A DNA stretch of 58,831 bases, taken from contig CAZCAC010000050.1 of the NCBI GenBank assembly GCA_964496575.1, forward strand, positions 1 to 58,831, read 5' to 3'. Shown here in pieces: positions 35,791-43,815 of this stretch. The DNA comes from CAZCAC01 sp964496575 (GTDB lineage Bacteria; Planctomycetota; UBA1135; GCA-002686595). The translations under genes were made by a program, and so were the position numbers. The notes beneath the pieces are model-generated. The model was not told where the DNA came from. It worked only from the letters and a program-made list of their open reading frames with translations, and ran no database searches. Within the stretch, counting starts at the first letter, position 1; each line of letters begins with the position of its first letter.

Positions 35791-36417
35791 TCAGAGCTCG
35801 TCCCGCCGCCACGCCGTGGCCAGGCTGTCCGCGTACTCGTTCCAGCGAGTGCCGGAGTGAGCGGAGGTCCACTCCAGCGGGCAGCGCGGGTGGGCGCGGA
35901 AGAGGGCGAGGAGCTCCTGTACCAGCTCGAGGTTCTTGATCGGCCCGCCCTTCTTGGTCCAGCCCTTGCGCTCCCAGTTCGGCGCCCACCTGGTGATCGT
36001 ATTCACGCACAGCTGGCTATCGGTGATCACCGGGAACGCGGCGTCCTCGGGCAGCAGCTTGTAGGCCTCGATCAGCGCGGTCAGCTCCATCCGGTTGTTC
36101 GTCGTCTGCCGCTCGTGCCCGTAGCGCTCCGCGCGAATCTCGCCGTCCTCGACCCAGACCACCCCCCAGCCGCCGGGGCCGGGATTGGGGCTCGCGCTGC
36201 CGTCGGTGAAGACGCCGGTCCGTGGGCCGCCGGTGTACTTGCGGAGGACCTCGGCGCGGGGCAGGTCCTCCTCGCGGTGAGCGGCCCGGCGAGCGCGGGT
36301 GCCCTTCCGGGGAGAGTGCTCGCGGCAGTATTTCGGAGTCCACCCGGGGTATTTGTCGAGCGACTTCTGGGCGACCTCGAACGCGATCTGGCAGATCTGA
36401 CACTGGAAGCGCGGCAT
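35791..36417 (-). CDS. Ribonuclease HI-like protein with N-terminal zinc-binding segment
   Basis: This 208-aa protein has an RNase H fold from about residue 65 to the end. The four catalytic acids are in FTDGSASPNPGPGGWG (Asp), NRMELTALIEA (Glu), VITDSQLC (Asp) and NEYADSLA (Asp). It cleaves RNA in RNA-DNA hybrids. I placed the start at MPRFQCQIC (36417) because the 54 upstream codons of the longer frame are Arg/Gly-rich spacer. The N-terminal C6-x2-C9 and C31-x2-H34 could hold a zinc ion and replace the hybrid-binding domain seen in eukaryote-type RNases H. This layout is uncommon in classical RnhA, which lacks the extension. Confidence 0.85.
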   Translation of the reverse strand: MPRFQCQICQIAFEVAQKSLDKYPGWTPKYCREHSPRKGTRARRAAHREEDLPRAEVLRKYTGGPRTGVFTDGSASPNPGPGGWGVVWVEDGEIRAERYGHERQTTNNRMELTALIEAYKLLPEDAAFPVITDSQLCVNTITRWAPNWERKGWTKKGGPIKNLELVQELLALFRAHPRCPLEWTSAHSGTRWNEYADSLATAWRRDEL

Positions 36418-36550
36418 CGGTGGAGGATAGCGCGTCGGTTCTCCTCTTCCCACTCCCCCGGCGTGCGCTCCCGCTCGTGACCCGGGCGCTCCTGGGCGCA
36501 AACGCGGGGCTCGAAGGCGTCCCGCGAGGCTCCTGAGCCGCCTCCACCCG

Positions 36551-36567
36551 TTGGCACGAGAAATGCA
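36551..36567 (+). promoter_or_regulatory. Sigma54-type promoter upstream of the glycine-rich protein gene
   Basis: TTGGCACG (36551-36558), four bases and ATGCA (36563-36567) fit the sigma54 consensus, with the invariant GG and GC ten bases apart. Only the first base of the -12 TTGC is changed. The predicted start near 36578 gives an 80-base leader before the ATG at 36658. No enhancer-binding activator gene is in the window. Confidence 0.55.
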
Positions 36568-36657
36568 TACACTGGTCATGGGATGGCCGCGCCGGATCCC
36601 CCGGTTCGCTGCTGGCGATCCACCGACCGTCTTCCCGGATCATCAACAGGAGAATTC

Positions 36658-37911
36658 ATGAACGCTCACCTCTCCCTGGCCGGACCGGCTCTGCTCGCCT
36701 GCGCCCTTCCTTTCACTCACGCACGTTCCGGGAACGACTGGATCATCGGATCCGGGACCACGGTCATCTACGACACGGCGAATGGACCCGTCGCCGTCGA
36801 CAACCTGCACATCGAGGTCGGAGCGATCTTGCGGGTCCTGGGGCCGCAGCCCTTCGACCTGCTCGCGCACGAGTCGGTCCTGATCGACGGCACTCTTGAT
36901 CTCTCGGGCTTCGACGCCCCCCCGGTCTTCACGCTCAACACCCCTCAGTATCCGGAGATCGGCGCCCGAGGCGGGCCGGCCGGGGGGCGCGGCGGAACGG
37001 GCAGCTGGAACACCGTGGGTGCGACGCCTCGAGGGGGTGACGGGGCCGCCGCCGTCGGAAGCTCAACCGTCGGCGGTAAGGGCGGAGAAGGGGGCTGGCA
37101 CCCCTCGTCCTCCAACGCCGGAGCCTGGCGCCGCGCCGCCGGCGGTGGCGGAGGTGTCCTCGGTCCGGATCGACCGGTGGTCGCCGGTGATCTCGAGGAC
37201 CCGGCGAACCTGGGCCTGGTCGCCTTGACTGGACGGGACGGCAGCTCCTTCGCCACCGGATCGGTATCCGGCGGGACACCGCCACAGGGGGGCGGCGTGG
37301 GGTCGTCGCTCTTCATCGACGGGAACCCGAGGAACGACTTCTTCGGGCGGAAGATCGGGCCGGCGGGAACCGTGACCACCGGCGAGCTCCTCGCCCCTGT
37401 CGCCGGGCAGGGCGGCGGGGCGGGGGGTGACGCCGTGCAAACGGATGTCTTCCCGCCCCCGGTCTTCATCTACAACTGGCACGACAAGGGTGGTGCCGGT
37501 GGAGGCGGCGGCGGCCTCGGCCTCCTCCAGGCTCGCTTCATCCAGCTCGGCCCCGGCGGTCGTATCGTGGCCGACGGCGGCGCCGGTGGCGCAGGCGAGA
37601 ACACCTTCTTCTTCAACCGCATCGGCGGCGGTGGGGGCGGCGGCGCCGGAGGCCTGGTCTTGCTCCAGGCGCGGAGCATCGATCTGTCCGCGGCCGGCGA
37701 GCAGGCGATCAGCTGTCGCGGTGGTTCTGGCGCCAACGGTGCGGATGATCACCCGAGAGCCGAGGGGGGCGGGGGCCACGGAGGTCCCGGCCTGATCCAG
37801 CTCCACGTGCCGGGAGGCGACCCGGCGATCGTGCTCCTGCCCCCGGGAGTCTCGCTGCGGGAGATCAGCTCTCCCGGGGCCCACGTGCTCGACCTGGAGC
37901 CGGGGCTCTAG
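36658..37911 (+). CDS. Exported glycine-rich protein
   Basis: This 417-aa protein starts at 36658, with AGGAGA eight bases upstream. The signal peptide (about residues 1-22, NAHLSLAGPALLACALPFTHA) leads into a short beta-rich domain (VDNLHIEVGAILRVLG, VLIDGTLDLSG), then long glycine-rich tracts such as GGAGGGGGGLGLLQ and GGGGGGGAGGLVLLQ, spaced by ARFIQLGPGGRI and ARSIDLSAAG. The alternating hydrophobic/Gly pattern resembles surface glycine-rich or beta-helix-like coat proteins seen in planctomycete- and myxobacteria-like genomes. No enzyme motif is visible. A sigma54-type site lies upstream and a large hairpin follows the stop. Confidence 0.68.
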   Translation: MNAHLSLAGPALLACALPFTHARSGNDWIIGSGTTVIYDTANGPVAVDNLHIEVGAILRVLGPQPFDLLAHESVLIDGTLDLSGFDAPPVFTLNTPQYPEIGARGGPAGGRGGTGSWNTVGATPRGGDGAAAVGSSTVGGKGGEGGWHPSSSNAGAWRRAAGGGGGVLGPDRPVVAGDLEDPANLGLVALTGRDGSSFATGSVSGGTPPQGGGVGSSLFIDGNPRNDFFGRKIGPAGTVTTGELLAPVAGQGGGAGGDAVQTDVFPPPVFIYNWHDKGGAGGGGGGLGLLQARFIQLGPGGRIVADGGAGGAGENTFFFNRIGGGGGGGAGGLVLLQARSIDLSAAGEQAISCRGGSGANGADDHPRAEGGGGHGGPGLIQLHVPGGDPAIVLLPPGVSLREISSPGAHVLDLEPGL

Positions 37912-37927
37912 GCTCAGGAGCCACGGG

Positions 37928-38009
37928 TACCGCGTCAGTCGTTCTTCTCCCATCTCCTCGCCGCCAACCAGCTCGGCGAGGAGGTGGGAGAAACGCGATT
38001 GACGCGGTA
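37928..38009 (+). terminator. Large nested inverted repeat between glycine-rich and serine hydrolase genes
   Basis: Core arms 37945-37963 and 37974-37992 form 19 bp with one G.T pair around a 10-base loop. Outer arms TACCGCGTCA (37928-37937) and TGACGCGGTA (38000-38009) pair perfectly and are joined to the core by mismatched 7-base segments. It begins 17 bases after the glycine-rich gene's stop and ends 58 bases before the next ATG on the same strand. It may terminate the first transcript or act as a leader structure for the second. No T-run follows. Confidence 0.55.
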
Positions 38010-38066
38010 TCCCCTCGGGGAGGTTACCGTACCAGCCCCGCACCTTCCCCAGAGCGGAGCATCGAC

Positions 38067-40226
38067 ATGCTGCGAACCGGCCTGCTCCTGTCCATTCTGA
38101 CCCTGCCCTGCGTCGCGACGCCCTCCAACGAGATCGACGTTGCGGCCGTCGACGCGGTGTTCGCCCGGTGGAATCACCCGGACACTCCCGGTTGCGCGCT
38201 GGCGATCGTGCGCGACGGGGAGATCGTCTACGAGAAGGGCTACGGCGTCGCCAACTTCGAGTACGACGTACCGATCACTCCGAACTCGGTCTTTCGCATC
38301 GGCTCGACGTCGAAGCAGATCACGGCGGCCTGCGTGCTGCTGCTCGAGTTCGACGGTGCGCTGTCGCTCGACGACGACGTGCGCCGGTACGTGCCCGAGC
38401 TGCCCGAGTACGAGCACACGATCACGCTGCGGCACCTGATGCATCACACGAGCGGCCTGAAGGACTACCTCGGGCTGATGGGCGAAGCGGGGATTCGATT
38501 CGACGATTCGTGCTCCACCGAGGAGGCGCTGGAGCTGCTCGCCGAGGCGGAGGTCGACTTCGCTCCCGGCGAGAAGCACATCTACTCCAACAGCGGCTAC
38601 CTCCTCCTGGCGGTCGTCGCGGCGAGGGTCTCGGGGCGGTCGACCCGCGAGCTCGCCCGAGAGCGCATCTTCGAGCCGCTCGGCATGGAGGACACGCACT
38701 TCCACGACGACCATCGCGAGATCGTGCGCAACCGGGCGGTGGGCTACGGCCGGTCGAGGAAGCACGGCTGGTATCGGCTGCTGACGAACGTCGACACGGT
38801 GGGGGACGGCGGGGTCTTCACCACGGTGCGGGACTTCTTTCTCTGGGACCAGAACTTCTATCACCGCAGGGTCGGCGGTGACGCGCTGCACGAGGCGCTG
38901 CACACGCGCGGAGTGCTGAACGACGGGACGAAGCTCGACTACGCCTGCGGGCTGATGCTCGGCCGGCACCGCGGCCTGCCGATCGTGCAGCACGGTGGGG
39001 GATTCGTCGGCTATCGCGCGGAGATGATCCGCTTTCCCGAGCAGCGCTTCAGCGTGATCTGCTTCGCCAACGTGGCTTCCTTCAATCCGACAGCGCGGTG
39101 TTTCGAGGTGGCGGACATCTGCCTGCGCGGCGAGTATCCGAGGCACGAGCGGATCGCGCTGGAGCTGCAGGACGACCTGGACCGGCTGCGCGAAGAGGCC
39201 GGCTTCCCCGGGGCGACCTTCGGCTTCGTCCTCGGCGACGGCTCGGGACAGACGCTGGCCACCGGCTTCAGGGACCTGGGCGGCAAGCGGCGCATGCGTC
39301 CAGACGATCGCATGCTGACCGGCGGCATCGGCAGGACCTTCGTCGCGGCGTGTGCGCTGGAGCTGGCCGCCGCGGGGAAGCTCGACCTCGACGATCCGAT
39401 CTCGCGATGGCTCGGCGAGCGGGAGTGGTTCGAGAGGCTTCCCCTCGTGCCCGGGGCCACGCTGCGACAGCTCTTGTCGCACCGCAGCGGCTTTCCCCCG
39501 CACGTGTTCCTGGCGGCCTTCAGCGAGGCGGTGAGGCAAGAACCGGACAGGGTGTGGGAGCCGGAGGAGCTGGTCGCCCGGATCCTGGACGATCGGACCC
39601 CGCCCGGGCCGGGGGAAGGCTTCGCCTTCCTGGACCTCGACTACCTCCTGGCTCGGTTGATCCTCGAAGCGGCGACCGGACGCTCCTGGTACGAGCTGTG
39701 CCGGGAGCACTTCCTCGAGCCGTACCAGCTGGAGCGCACCATCCCCGCGGACAGCCGCAAGTTGCCGGGCCTCGTTCCGGGATTCCTGAACGAGCGCAAC
39801 CAGTTCGGAGTGCCGAGCACGACGATCTCCCGGGGAGAACTCTTCGTGAATCCGCAGTTCGCGTGGTTCGGCGGCGGCCTCGCCTCGACCGGCTTCAGCC
39901 TGGCGCGATGGGCGCATCTGCTCTACGGCGGTGAGGTGTTGCCGCCCGAGCTGCTCGCGCAGATGCTCGACGTTCGGAGGACGGGTACGCCGCCGGTCGG
40001 TGGTGAGTACGGGTTGGGGGTGATGGCCCGCGACACCACGCTCGGCCGCGGATTCGGTCACTCGGGCTGGTTCCCGGGCTACCGCTCGGAGATGCTCTAC
40101 CTGCCGGAGCACGGGCTGGCGCTGGGCCTGCAGATCAACACCGATGACCCGGCGCGGCTGCGCCTGCGGGCGGAGGAGGTGATCGAGGAACTGGCAGCGA
40201 GGATCGTGGAGGAACTGGGGAGCTGA
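38067..40226 (+). CDS. Exported tandem beta-lactamase-fold serine hydrolase
   Basis: This 719-aa protein begins with a signal peptide (MLRTGLLLSILTLPCVA). The first beta-lactamase-type domain (about residues 20-350) carries S80-T-S-K83 (S-x-x-K) in RIGSTSKQI, Y-S-N in HIYSNSGY (about 173-179) and H-G-G in VQHGGGFVGY, so it should be active. A second domain of the same fold (about 370-719) aligns over LTLRHLMHHTSG/ATLRQLLSHRSG and GYRAEM/GYRSEM. However, its S-x-x-K position reads GGIGR (about 419-423) and its Y-x-N position reads FAFLDLDY, so it is probably a pseudoenzyme. The family includes D-peptidases, esterases and class C beta-lactamases. The substrate is unknown. Confidence 0.82.
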   Translation: MLRTGLLLSILTLPCVATPSNEIDVAAVDAVFARWNHPDTPGCALAIVRDGEIVYEKGYGVANFEYDVPITPNSVFRIGSTSKQITAACVLLLEFDGALSLDDDVRRYVPELPEYEHTITLRHLMHHTSGLKDYLGLMGEAGIRFDDSCSTEEALELLAEAEVDFAPGEKHIYSNSGYLLLAVVAARVSGRSTRELARERIFEPLGMEDTHFHDDHREIVRNRAVGYGRSRKHGWYRLLTNVDTVGDGGVFTTVRDFFLWDQNFYHRRVGGDALHEALHTRGVLNDGTKLDYACGLMLGRHRGLPIVQHGGGFVGYRAEMIRFPEQRFSVICFANVASFNPTARCFEVADICLRGEYPRHERIALELQDDLDRLREEAGFPGATFGFVLGDGSGQTLATGFRDLGGKRRMRPDDRMLTGGIGRTFVAACALELAAAGKLDLDDPISRWLGEREWFERLPLVPGATLRQLLSHRSGFPPHVFLAAFSEAVRQEPDRVWEPEELVARILDDRTPPGPGEGFAFLDLDYLLARLILEAATGRSWYELCREHFLEPYQLERTIPADSRKLPGLVPGFLNERNQFGVPSTTISRGELFVNPQFAWFGGGLASTGFSLARWAHLLYGGEVLPPELLAQMLDVRRTGTPPVGGEYGLGVMARDTTLGRGFGHSGWFPGYRSEMLYLPEHGLALGLQINTDDPARLRLRAEEVIEELAARIVEELGS

Positions 40227-40375
40227 GACCCGAACCGCGTTCGCAAATCGTAATGCCGCTTCCGTTCGCTTGCGGTAATGCCGTGCTCGGAGGAGCTGAC
40301 GGCCCGACCTCCGGCTCCTAGAATCGTGCAGGCATTTCTTCCGACCGATCTGCTCCGCAGCTGAAGGAGATCATC

Positions 40376-41845
40376 ATGCGCACCTGCTTCGCCTTCATCC
40401 TCTCGAGTGTCTTGAGCCTCACCGGAGGAGCGGCCTCGGCGCAGTCCCACTGGGAGCAGTTCCGCGGACCGGGAGGTTGCGGCCTGGCTCCCGATGACCG
40501 GGCGTTGCCCGCGCAGCTGAACGAGAAGAGCTTGAAGTGGAAGACCCCGATCCCTCACGGGAACTCCTCACCGTGCATCTGGGGCGATCGCATCTTCCTG
40601 ACCGGTATGCAGGGGACGACCCTGGAGACCTTCTGCGTCGATCGCCAGAGTGGTGAGATCCTCTGGCGGGCCGAGGCCTGGTACGAGTTCATCGAACGGG
40701 TACACCGAACCAACAGCCCGGCGAGCCCGACCCCGGTCACCGACGGCGAGCGCGTCTACGTCTACATCGGCTCGGCGGGGATCTACTGCTACGACTTCGA
40801 CGGAAAGGTCGTCTGGGAGCGGATCATGTTTCCACCGCAGACGATGTACGGCACGGCGAGCTCGATGATCCTCGCCGAGGGGCTCCTGATCTTCTGCAAC
40901 GACAACGAGCGGGGCTCCTACCTCGAGACGATCGACCCCGCCAGCGGAGAGACGGTGTGGCGTAAGGAGCGTACGGGCATGGCCTACAACTGGACCACCC
41001 CGATGTTCTGGGTGAACGGCGACGAGGACGAGCTGGTGGTCAACGGCTTCTGCCAGCTGGACGCGTACGGATTGGCCGACGGCGAGAAGCGCTGGAGCTT
41101 GCCCGGCCTGACTCCGGAGCCCTGCGTCACGCCGGTCGTGGGCGACGGTCTCATCTACGTCACCTCCTACAACATGAAGACCAACACCGAGGTCGTCGGA
41201 CCGCCGCCGTGGGCGGAGCTGATCGCCGAGTACGACACCGACGACGACGGGGAGCTGACGCGGGAGGAGTGCAAGCCGAACAAGTCCATCCTCTCCCGGG
41301 CCGACGCGGACGGCGAGGGCGATCATCCGCTGTGGGGATTCCATCGTCGCCTCGACGAGGACAAGGACGGCAAGCTCACCGAAGAGGAGTGGCAGGGACT
41401 GCTCGACTGGATCGACAGCTTCCCGCAGAAGAACGCCATCCTGGCGGTGAAGCCCCCGACCGGGTCCGGTGGGATTCCGGAGATCGTCTGGCAGTACACG
41501 AGGGGCGTCCCCGAGGTGCCCTCGCCGCTCTACTGCGACGGCCGCGTCTACACGGTGAAGAACGGCGGCATCGTGACCTGTCTCGACGCCAAGACCGGGG
41601 AGCTGAAGTTCAGCGAGAGACTGGATGCGGGAGGGCCCTACTACGCCTCCCTGGTCGCGGGCGACGGCAAGATCTACGCCGCCTCGACCCGCGGCGAGGT
41701 GACGGTCTTCGTCGCCGGCGACGAGCTGAAGATCCTGGCCCGCAACGAGCTGGACGAGCGGATCTCCGCCACGCCGGCGCTGCTGGACGGTCGGGTGTAC
41801 GTGCGCACCGATCAGCATCTGTACGCCTTCGGCGGGGCTGAATAG
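40376..41845 (+). CDS. Exported PQQ-like beta-propeller with EF-hand insert
   Basis: This 489-aa protein has a clear signal peptide ending A-S-A (about residue 22). Propeller blades of the PQQ-binding-like type are visible: FCVDRQSGEILWRAE, YCYDFDGKVVWE, ETIDPASGETVWRKE, DAYGLADGEKRWSL, CLDAKTGELKFSERL. Between blades, residues about 280-350 hold two EF-hand loops, DTDDDGELTREE and DEDKDGKLTEEE, with acidic residues at the calcium positions. It is likely a calcium-bound, periplasmic or cell-surface protein. True PQQ dehydrogenase residues are not evident, so a redox role is not supported. Planctomycete genomes carry many such proteins. Confidence 0.8.
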   Translation: MRTCFAFILSSVLSLTGGAASAQSHWEQFRGPGGCGLAPDDRALPAQLNEKSLKWKTPIPHGNSSPCIWGDRIFLTGMQGTTLETFCVDRQSGEILWRAEAWYEFIERVHRTNSPASPTPVTDGERVYVYIGSAGIYCYDFDGKVVWERIMFPPQTMYGTASSMILAEGLLIFCNDNERGSYLETIDPASGETVWRKERTGMAYNWTTPMFWVNGDEDELVVNGFCQLDAYGLADGEKRWSLPGLTPEPCVTPVVGDGLIYVTSYNMKTNTEVVGPPPWAELIAEYDTDDDGELTREECKPNKSILSRADADGEGDHPLWGFHRRLDEDKDGKLTEEEWQGLLDWIDSFPQKNAILAVKPPTGSGGIPEIVWQYTRGVPEVPSPLYCDGRVYTVKNGGIVTCLDAKTGELKFSERLDAGGPYYASLVAGDGKIYAASTRGEVTVFVAGDELKILARNELDERISATPALLDGRVYVRTDQHLYAFGGAE

Positions 41846-42048
41846 CGGGAGCCGTCCCCCGGGCTCACCCCTGCGGCACCGCCGGTGGGAGCGCGACGAC
41901 CGTTCGGAGGATGCAGGCCCCTCGGCTACGGAGGGACCGAGAGCGTCGGCGCACCGGTCCCGGCCGGGGAGCGCGCCCGAGGGGCCCGGGTGGCCTGCGG
42001 AGGGGCCGCCAGCGCCGTTCGAGCGTCGGAGGATCTCATCCACGGCTC
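41846..42048. other. Spacer with a 71-base stem-loop element
   Basis: This stretch between the propeller gene and the tRNA promoter has no gene. GGCCCCTCGG (41916-41925) pairs with CCGAGGGGCC (41977-41986), enclosing GGGACC (41933-41938) that pairs with GGTCCC (41956-41961). The element could end transcription from the propeller gene. The rest is unremarkable. Confidence 0.4.
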
Positions 42049-42076
42049 TTGACGAGATCCAGCGCTTTGGTAACTT
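42049..42076 (+). promoter_or_regulatory. Sigma70-type promoter of the tRNA-His/hisS unit
   Basis: TTGACG at 42049-42054, a 16-base spacer and TAACTT at 42071-42076. The predicted start near 42083 leaves a short leader of about 57 bases before the tRNA at 42140. No terminator is seen between tRNA and hisS, so both could be in one transcript. Confidence 0.5.
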
Positions 42077-42139
42077 GACCGACCTTCGTGCCTGGTAGTC
42101 GCGCAAGCCCTGCCGTGCGGAGTACTCCTTTCAAGCCGT

Positions 42140-42216
42140 GCAGCCGTAGCTCAGTTGGTTAGAGCGCCTGATTGTGGATCAGGAGGTCATGGGTTCAAAT
42201 CCCGTCGGCTGTACCA
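42140..42216 (+). tRNA. tRNA-His (GTG)
   Basis: This is a complete 77-base tRNA with encoded CCA (42214-42216). Acceptor GCAGCCG pairs with CGGCTGT. The D arm is GCTC/GAGC with loop AGTTGGTTA, the anticodon arm is CCTGA/TCAGG with loop TTGTGGA (anticodon GTG), the variable loop is five bases, and the T arm is ATGGG/CCCGT with loop TTCAAAT. Canonical bacterial tRNA-His has an extra G at -1 facing C73. Here the base before G1 is T, base 72 is T (a G1.U72 pair), base 73 is A, and the D loop has U20a. These are the identity features described for the divergent alphaproteobacterial (Caulobacter-type) tRNA-His. Confidence 0.95.
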
Positions 42217-42243
42217 CCCTTTACCGTCTCGCTAGGAGTTCGG

Positions 42244-43749
42244 ATGACCAGGCCCAAGCCCAGGTGTTTTCGCGGGTTCCGGGACAGATTCTCGTCGGAT
42301 CTGCTGCTCAAGCAGCGGATGATCGACACGGTCCGGAGCGTGTACGAGAGCTACGGGTTCGTTCCCCTGGACACCCCTGCGCTCGAATTCGTCGACGTCC
42401 TCGGCAAGTTCCTGCCCGAATCGACGACTCCCGATGGCGGCATCTTCTCGCTCCGCAACCCCGACATCGCTCTGGGCGGGGACCAGCTGGACCCGGATCA
42501 CTGGCTCGCGCTGCGCTACGACCTGACCGCTCCGCTCGCGCGCGTCGTCGCCCAGTACCAGGACCTGGCGCGACCGTTCCGCCGCTATCAGATCGGGACG
42601 GTGTGGCGGCTGGAGAAGCCCGGGCCCGGGCGCTTCCGCGAGTTCACCCAGTTCGACTTCGACTCCGTGGGCGTCTCTTCCCTTGCCGCCGACGCCGAAG
42701 CCTGCGCGATCATGTGCGAAGCGCTGCTCGCCCTCGGCTTCGCGCGCGAGGATTTCGTCATTCGCGTGAACGATCGCAAGGTCATGCAGGGTGTGCTCGA
42801 TGTGTGCGGCATCGGCGACGCCGACATCAGCAACGATGTGTCGGTCGGCTCGGCCGTGTTGCGAGCGATCGACAAGCTCGACCGGCTCGGCGTCGAGGGC
42901 GTGACCAAGCTGCTCGGGGCCGGTCGCCAGGACGAATCCGGTGACTTCACCGACGGCGCGGGCCTCGAGTCCGACCAGATCGACAAGATCGAGAAGTACC
43001 TGAACGCGCAGGCCGATACTCGCGAAGCGACCTGCGAACGCCTGATGGAGCTCGTCGGGGACTCCTCGATCGGCCGCGAGGGTGTCGAAGAGCTGCTCAC
43101 GATGCACACGCACCTCTGCGCGATGGGGCATGACGACTCGGTCGTCGCCTTCGATCCCACGGTCATCCGCGGCCTGAGCTACTACACGGGCCCCGTGTTC
43201 GAGGGCATCCTGACCAAGGAGATCAAGGACGAGGACGGTCAAACCCGGCAGTTCGGGAGCATCTTCGGCGGCGGCAGGTACGACGACCTGGTCCAGCGCT
43301 TCACCGGCCAGAAGGTTCCGGCGACAGGCGCCTCCGCTGGGGTGGACCGGATGCTGGAGGCCGTCAAGCTCCTCGAACCTGCTCCTCCCTCGTGCACCGC
43401 GAGGGTCATCGTGACGATGATGGACCGGAGGAACCACGCCGCCGACTACGTGCGCATCGGGCAGGAGATCCGCAAGGCTGGAATCAACGTCGAGGTCTTC
43501 CTGGGCAACGGCAACATCGGTAAGCAGCTCAAGTACGCGGACCGCGTGGGGATCGACCTCGCTGTCATCGCGGGCGGGGACGAGTTCGAGCGAGGAGAGG
43601 TACAGGTGAAGGACCTCGCGCTGGGACGCGCTCTCTCCGCCGGGGTCGAGACGCGTGAAGAGTGGCGAGCCGAGCGGCCGGCCCAGCAGGCCGTTCCCGC
43701 CGACCGGCTCATCGCGACGCTCGAGAAGCTCCTGGCGAACGAAGACTGA
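42244..43749 (+). CDS. hisS: Histidyl-tRNA synthetase, divergent type
   Basis: This 501-aa class II synthetase starts 27 bases after the tRNA-His that it should charge. I chose the ATG at 42244 because the 24 codons before it translate the tRNA gene. Motif 1 lies around LDTPALEF, motif 2 covers RRYQIGTVWRLEKPGPGRF (about 113-131), and HisA/HisB-type blocks are present (VIRGLSYYTGPVFE for the histidine-binding R-G-L-x-Y-Y-T-G). The C-terminal anticodon-binding domain runs from about 385. The motif 2 loop EKPGPGRFREFTQFD is of the alphaproteobacterial/eukaryote-like type and differs from the ERPQxGRxRQFHQ form of typical bacteria. It ends 66 bases before a convergent gene. Confidence 0.92.
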   Translation: MTRPKPRCFRGFRDRFSSDLLLKQRMIDTVRSVYESYGFVPLDTPALEFVDVLGKFLPESTTPDGGIFSLRNPDIALGGDQLDPDHWLALRYDLTAPLARVVAQYQDLARPFRRYQIGTVWRLEKPGPGRFREFTQFDFDSVGVSSLAADAEACAIMCEALLALGFAREDFVIRVNDRKVMQGVLDVCGIGDADISNDVSVGSAVLRAIDKLDRLGVEGVTKLLGAGRQDESGDFTDGAGLESDQIDKIEKYLNAQADTREATCERLMELVGDSSIGREGVEELLTMHTHLCAMGHDDSVVAFDPTVIRGLSYYTGPVFEGILTKEIKDEDGQTRQFGSIFGGGRYDDLVQRFTGQKVPATGASAGVDRMLEAVKLLEPAPPSCTARVIVTMMDRRNHAADYVRIGQEIRKAGINVEVFLGNGNIGKQLKYADRVGIDLAVIAGGDEFERGEVQVKDLALGRALSAGVETREEWRAERPAQQAVPADRLIATLEKLLANED

Positions 43750-43786
43750 TCACCCTCGCCTTCGGTTGCGCGAGGTGCACCCGGGA

Positions 43787-43809
43787 GGGCCGGGCGAGGT
43801 GCCCGGCCC
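43787..43809. terminator. Perfect 9-bp hairpin between convergent hisS and CoA-transferase genes
   Basis: GGGCCGGGC (43787-43795), loop GAGGT, GCCCGGCCC (43801-43809). A weaker stem, CCTCGC (43754-43759) with GCGAGG (43770-43775), precedes it. Together they fit a bidirectional transcript end, though without T-runs. Confidence 0.5.
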
Positions 43810-43815
43810 GATGGC

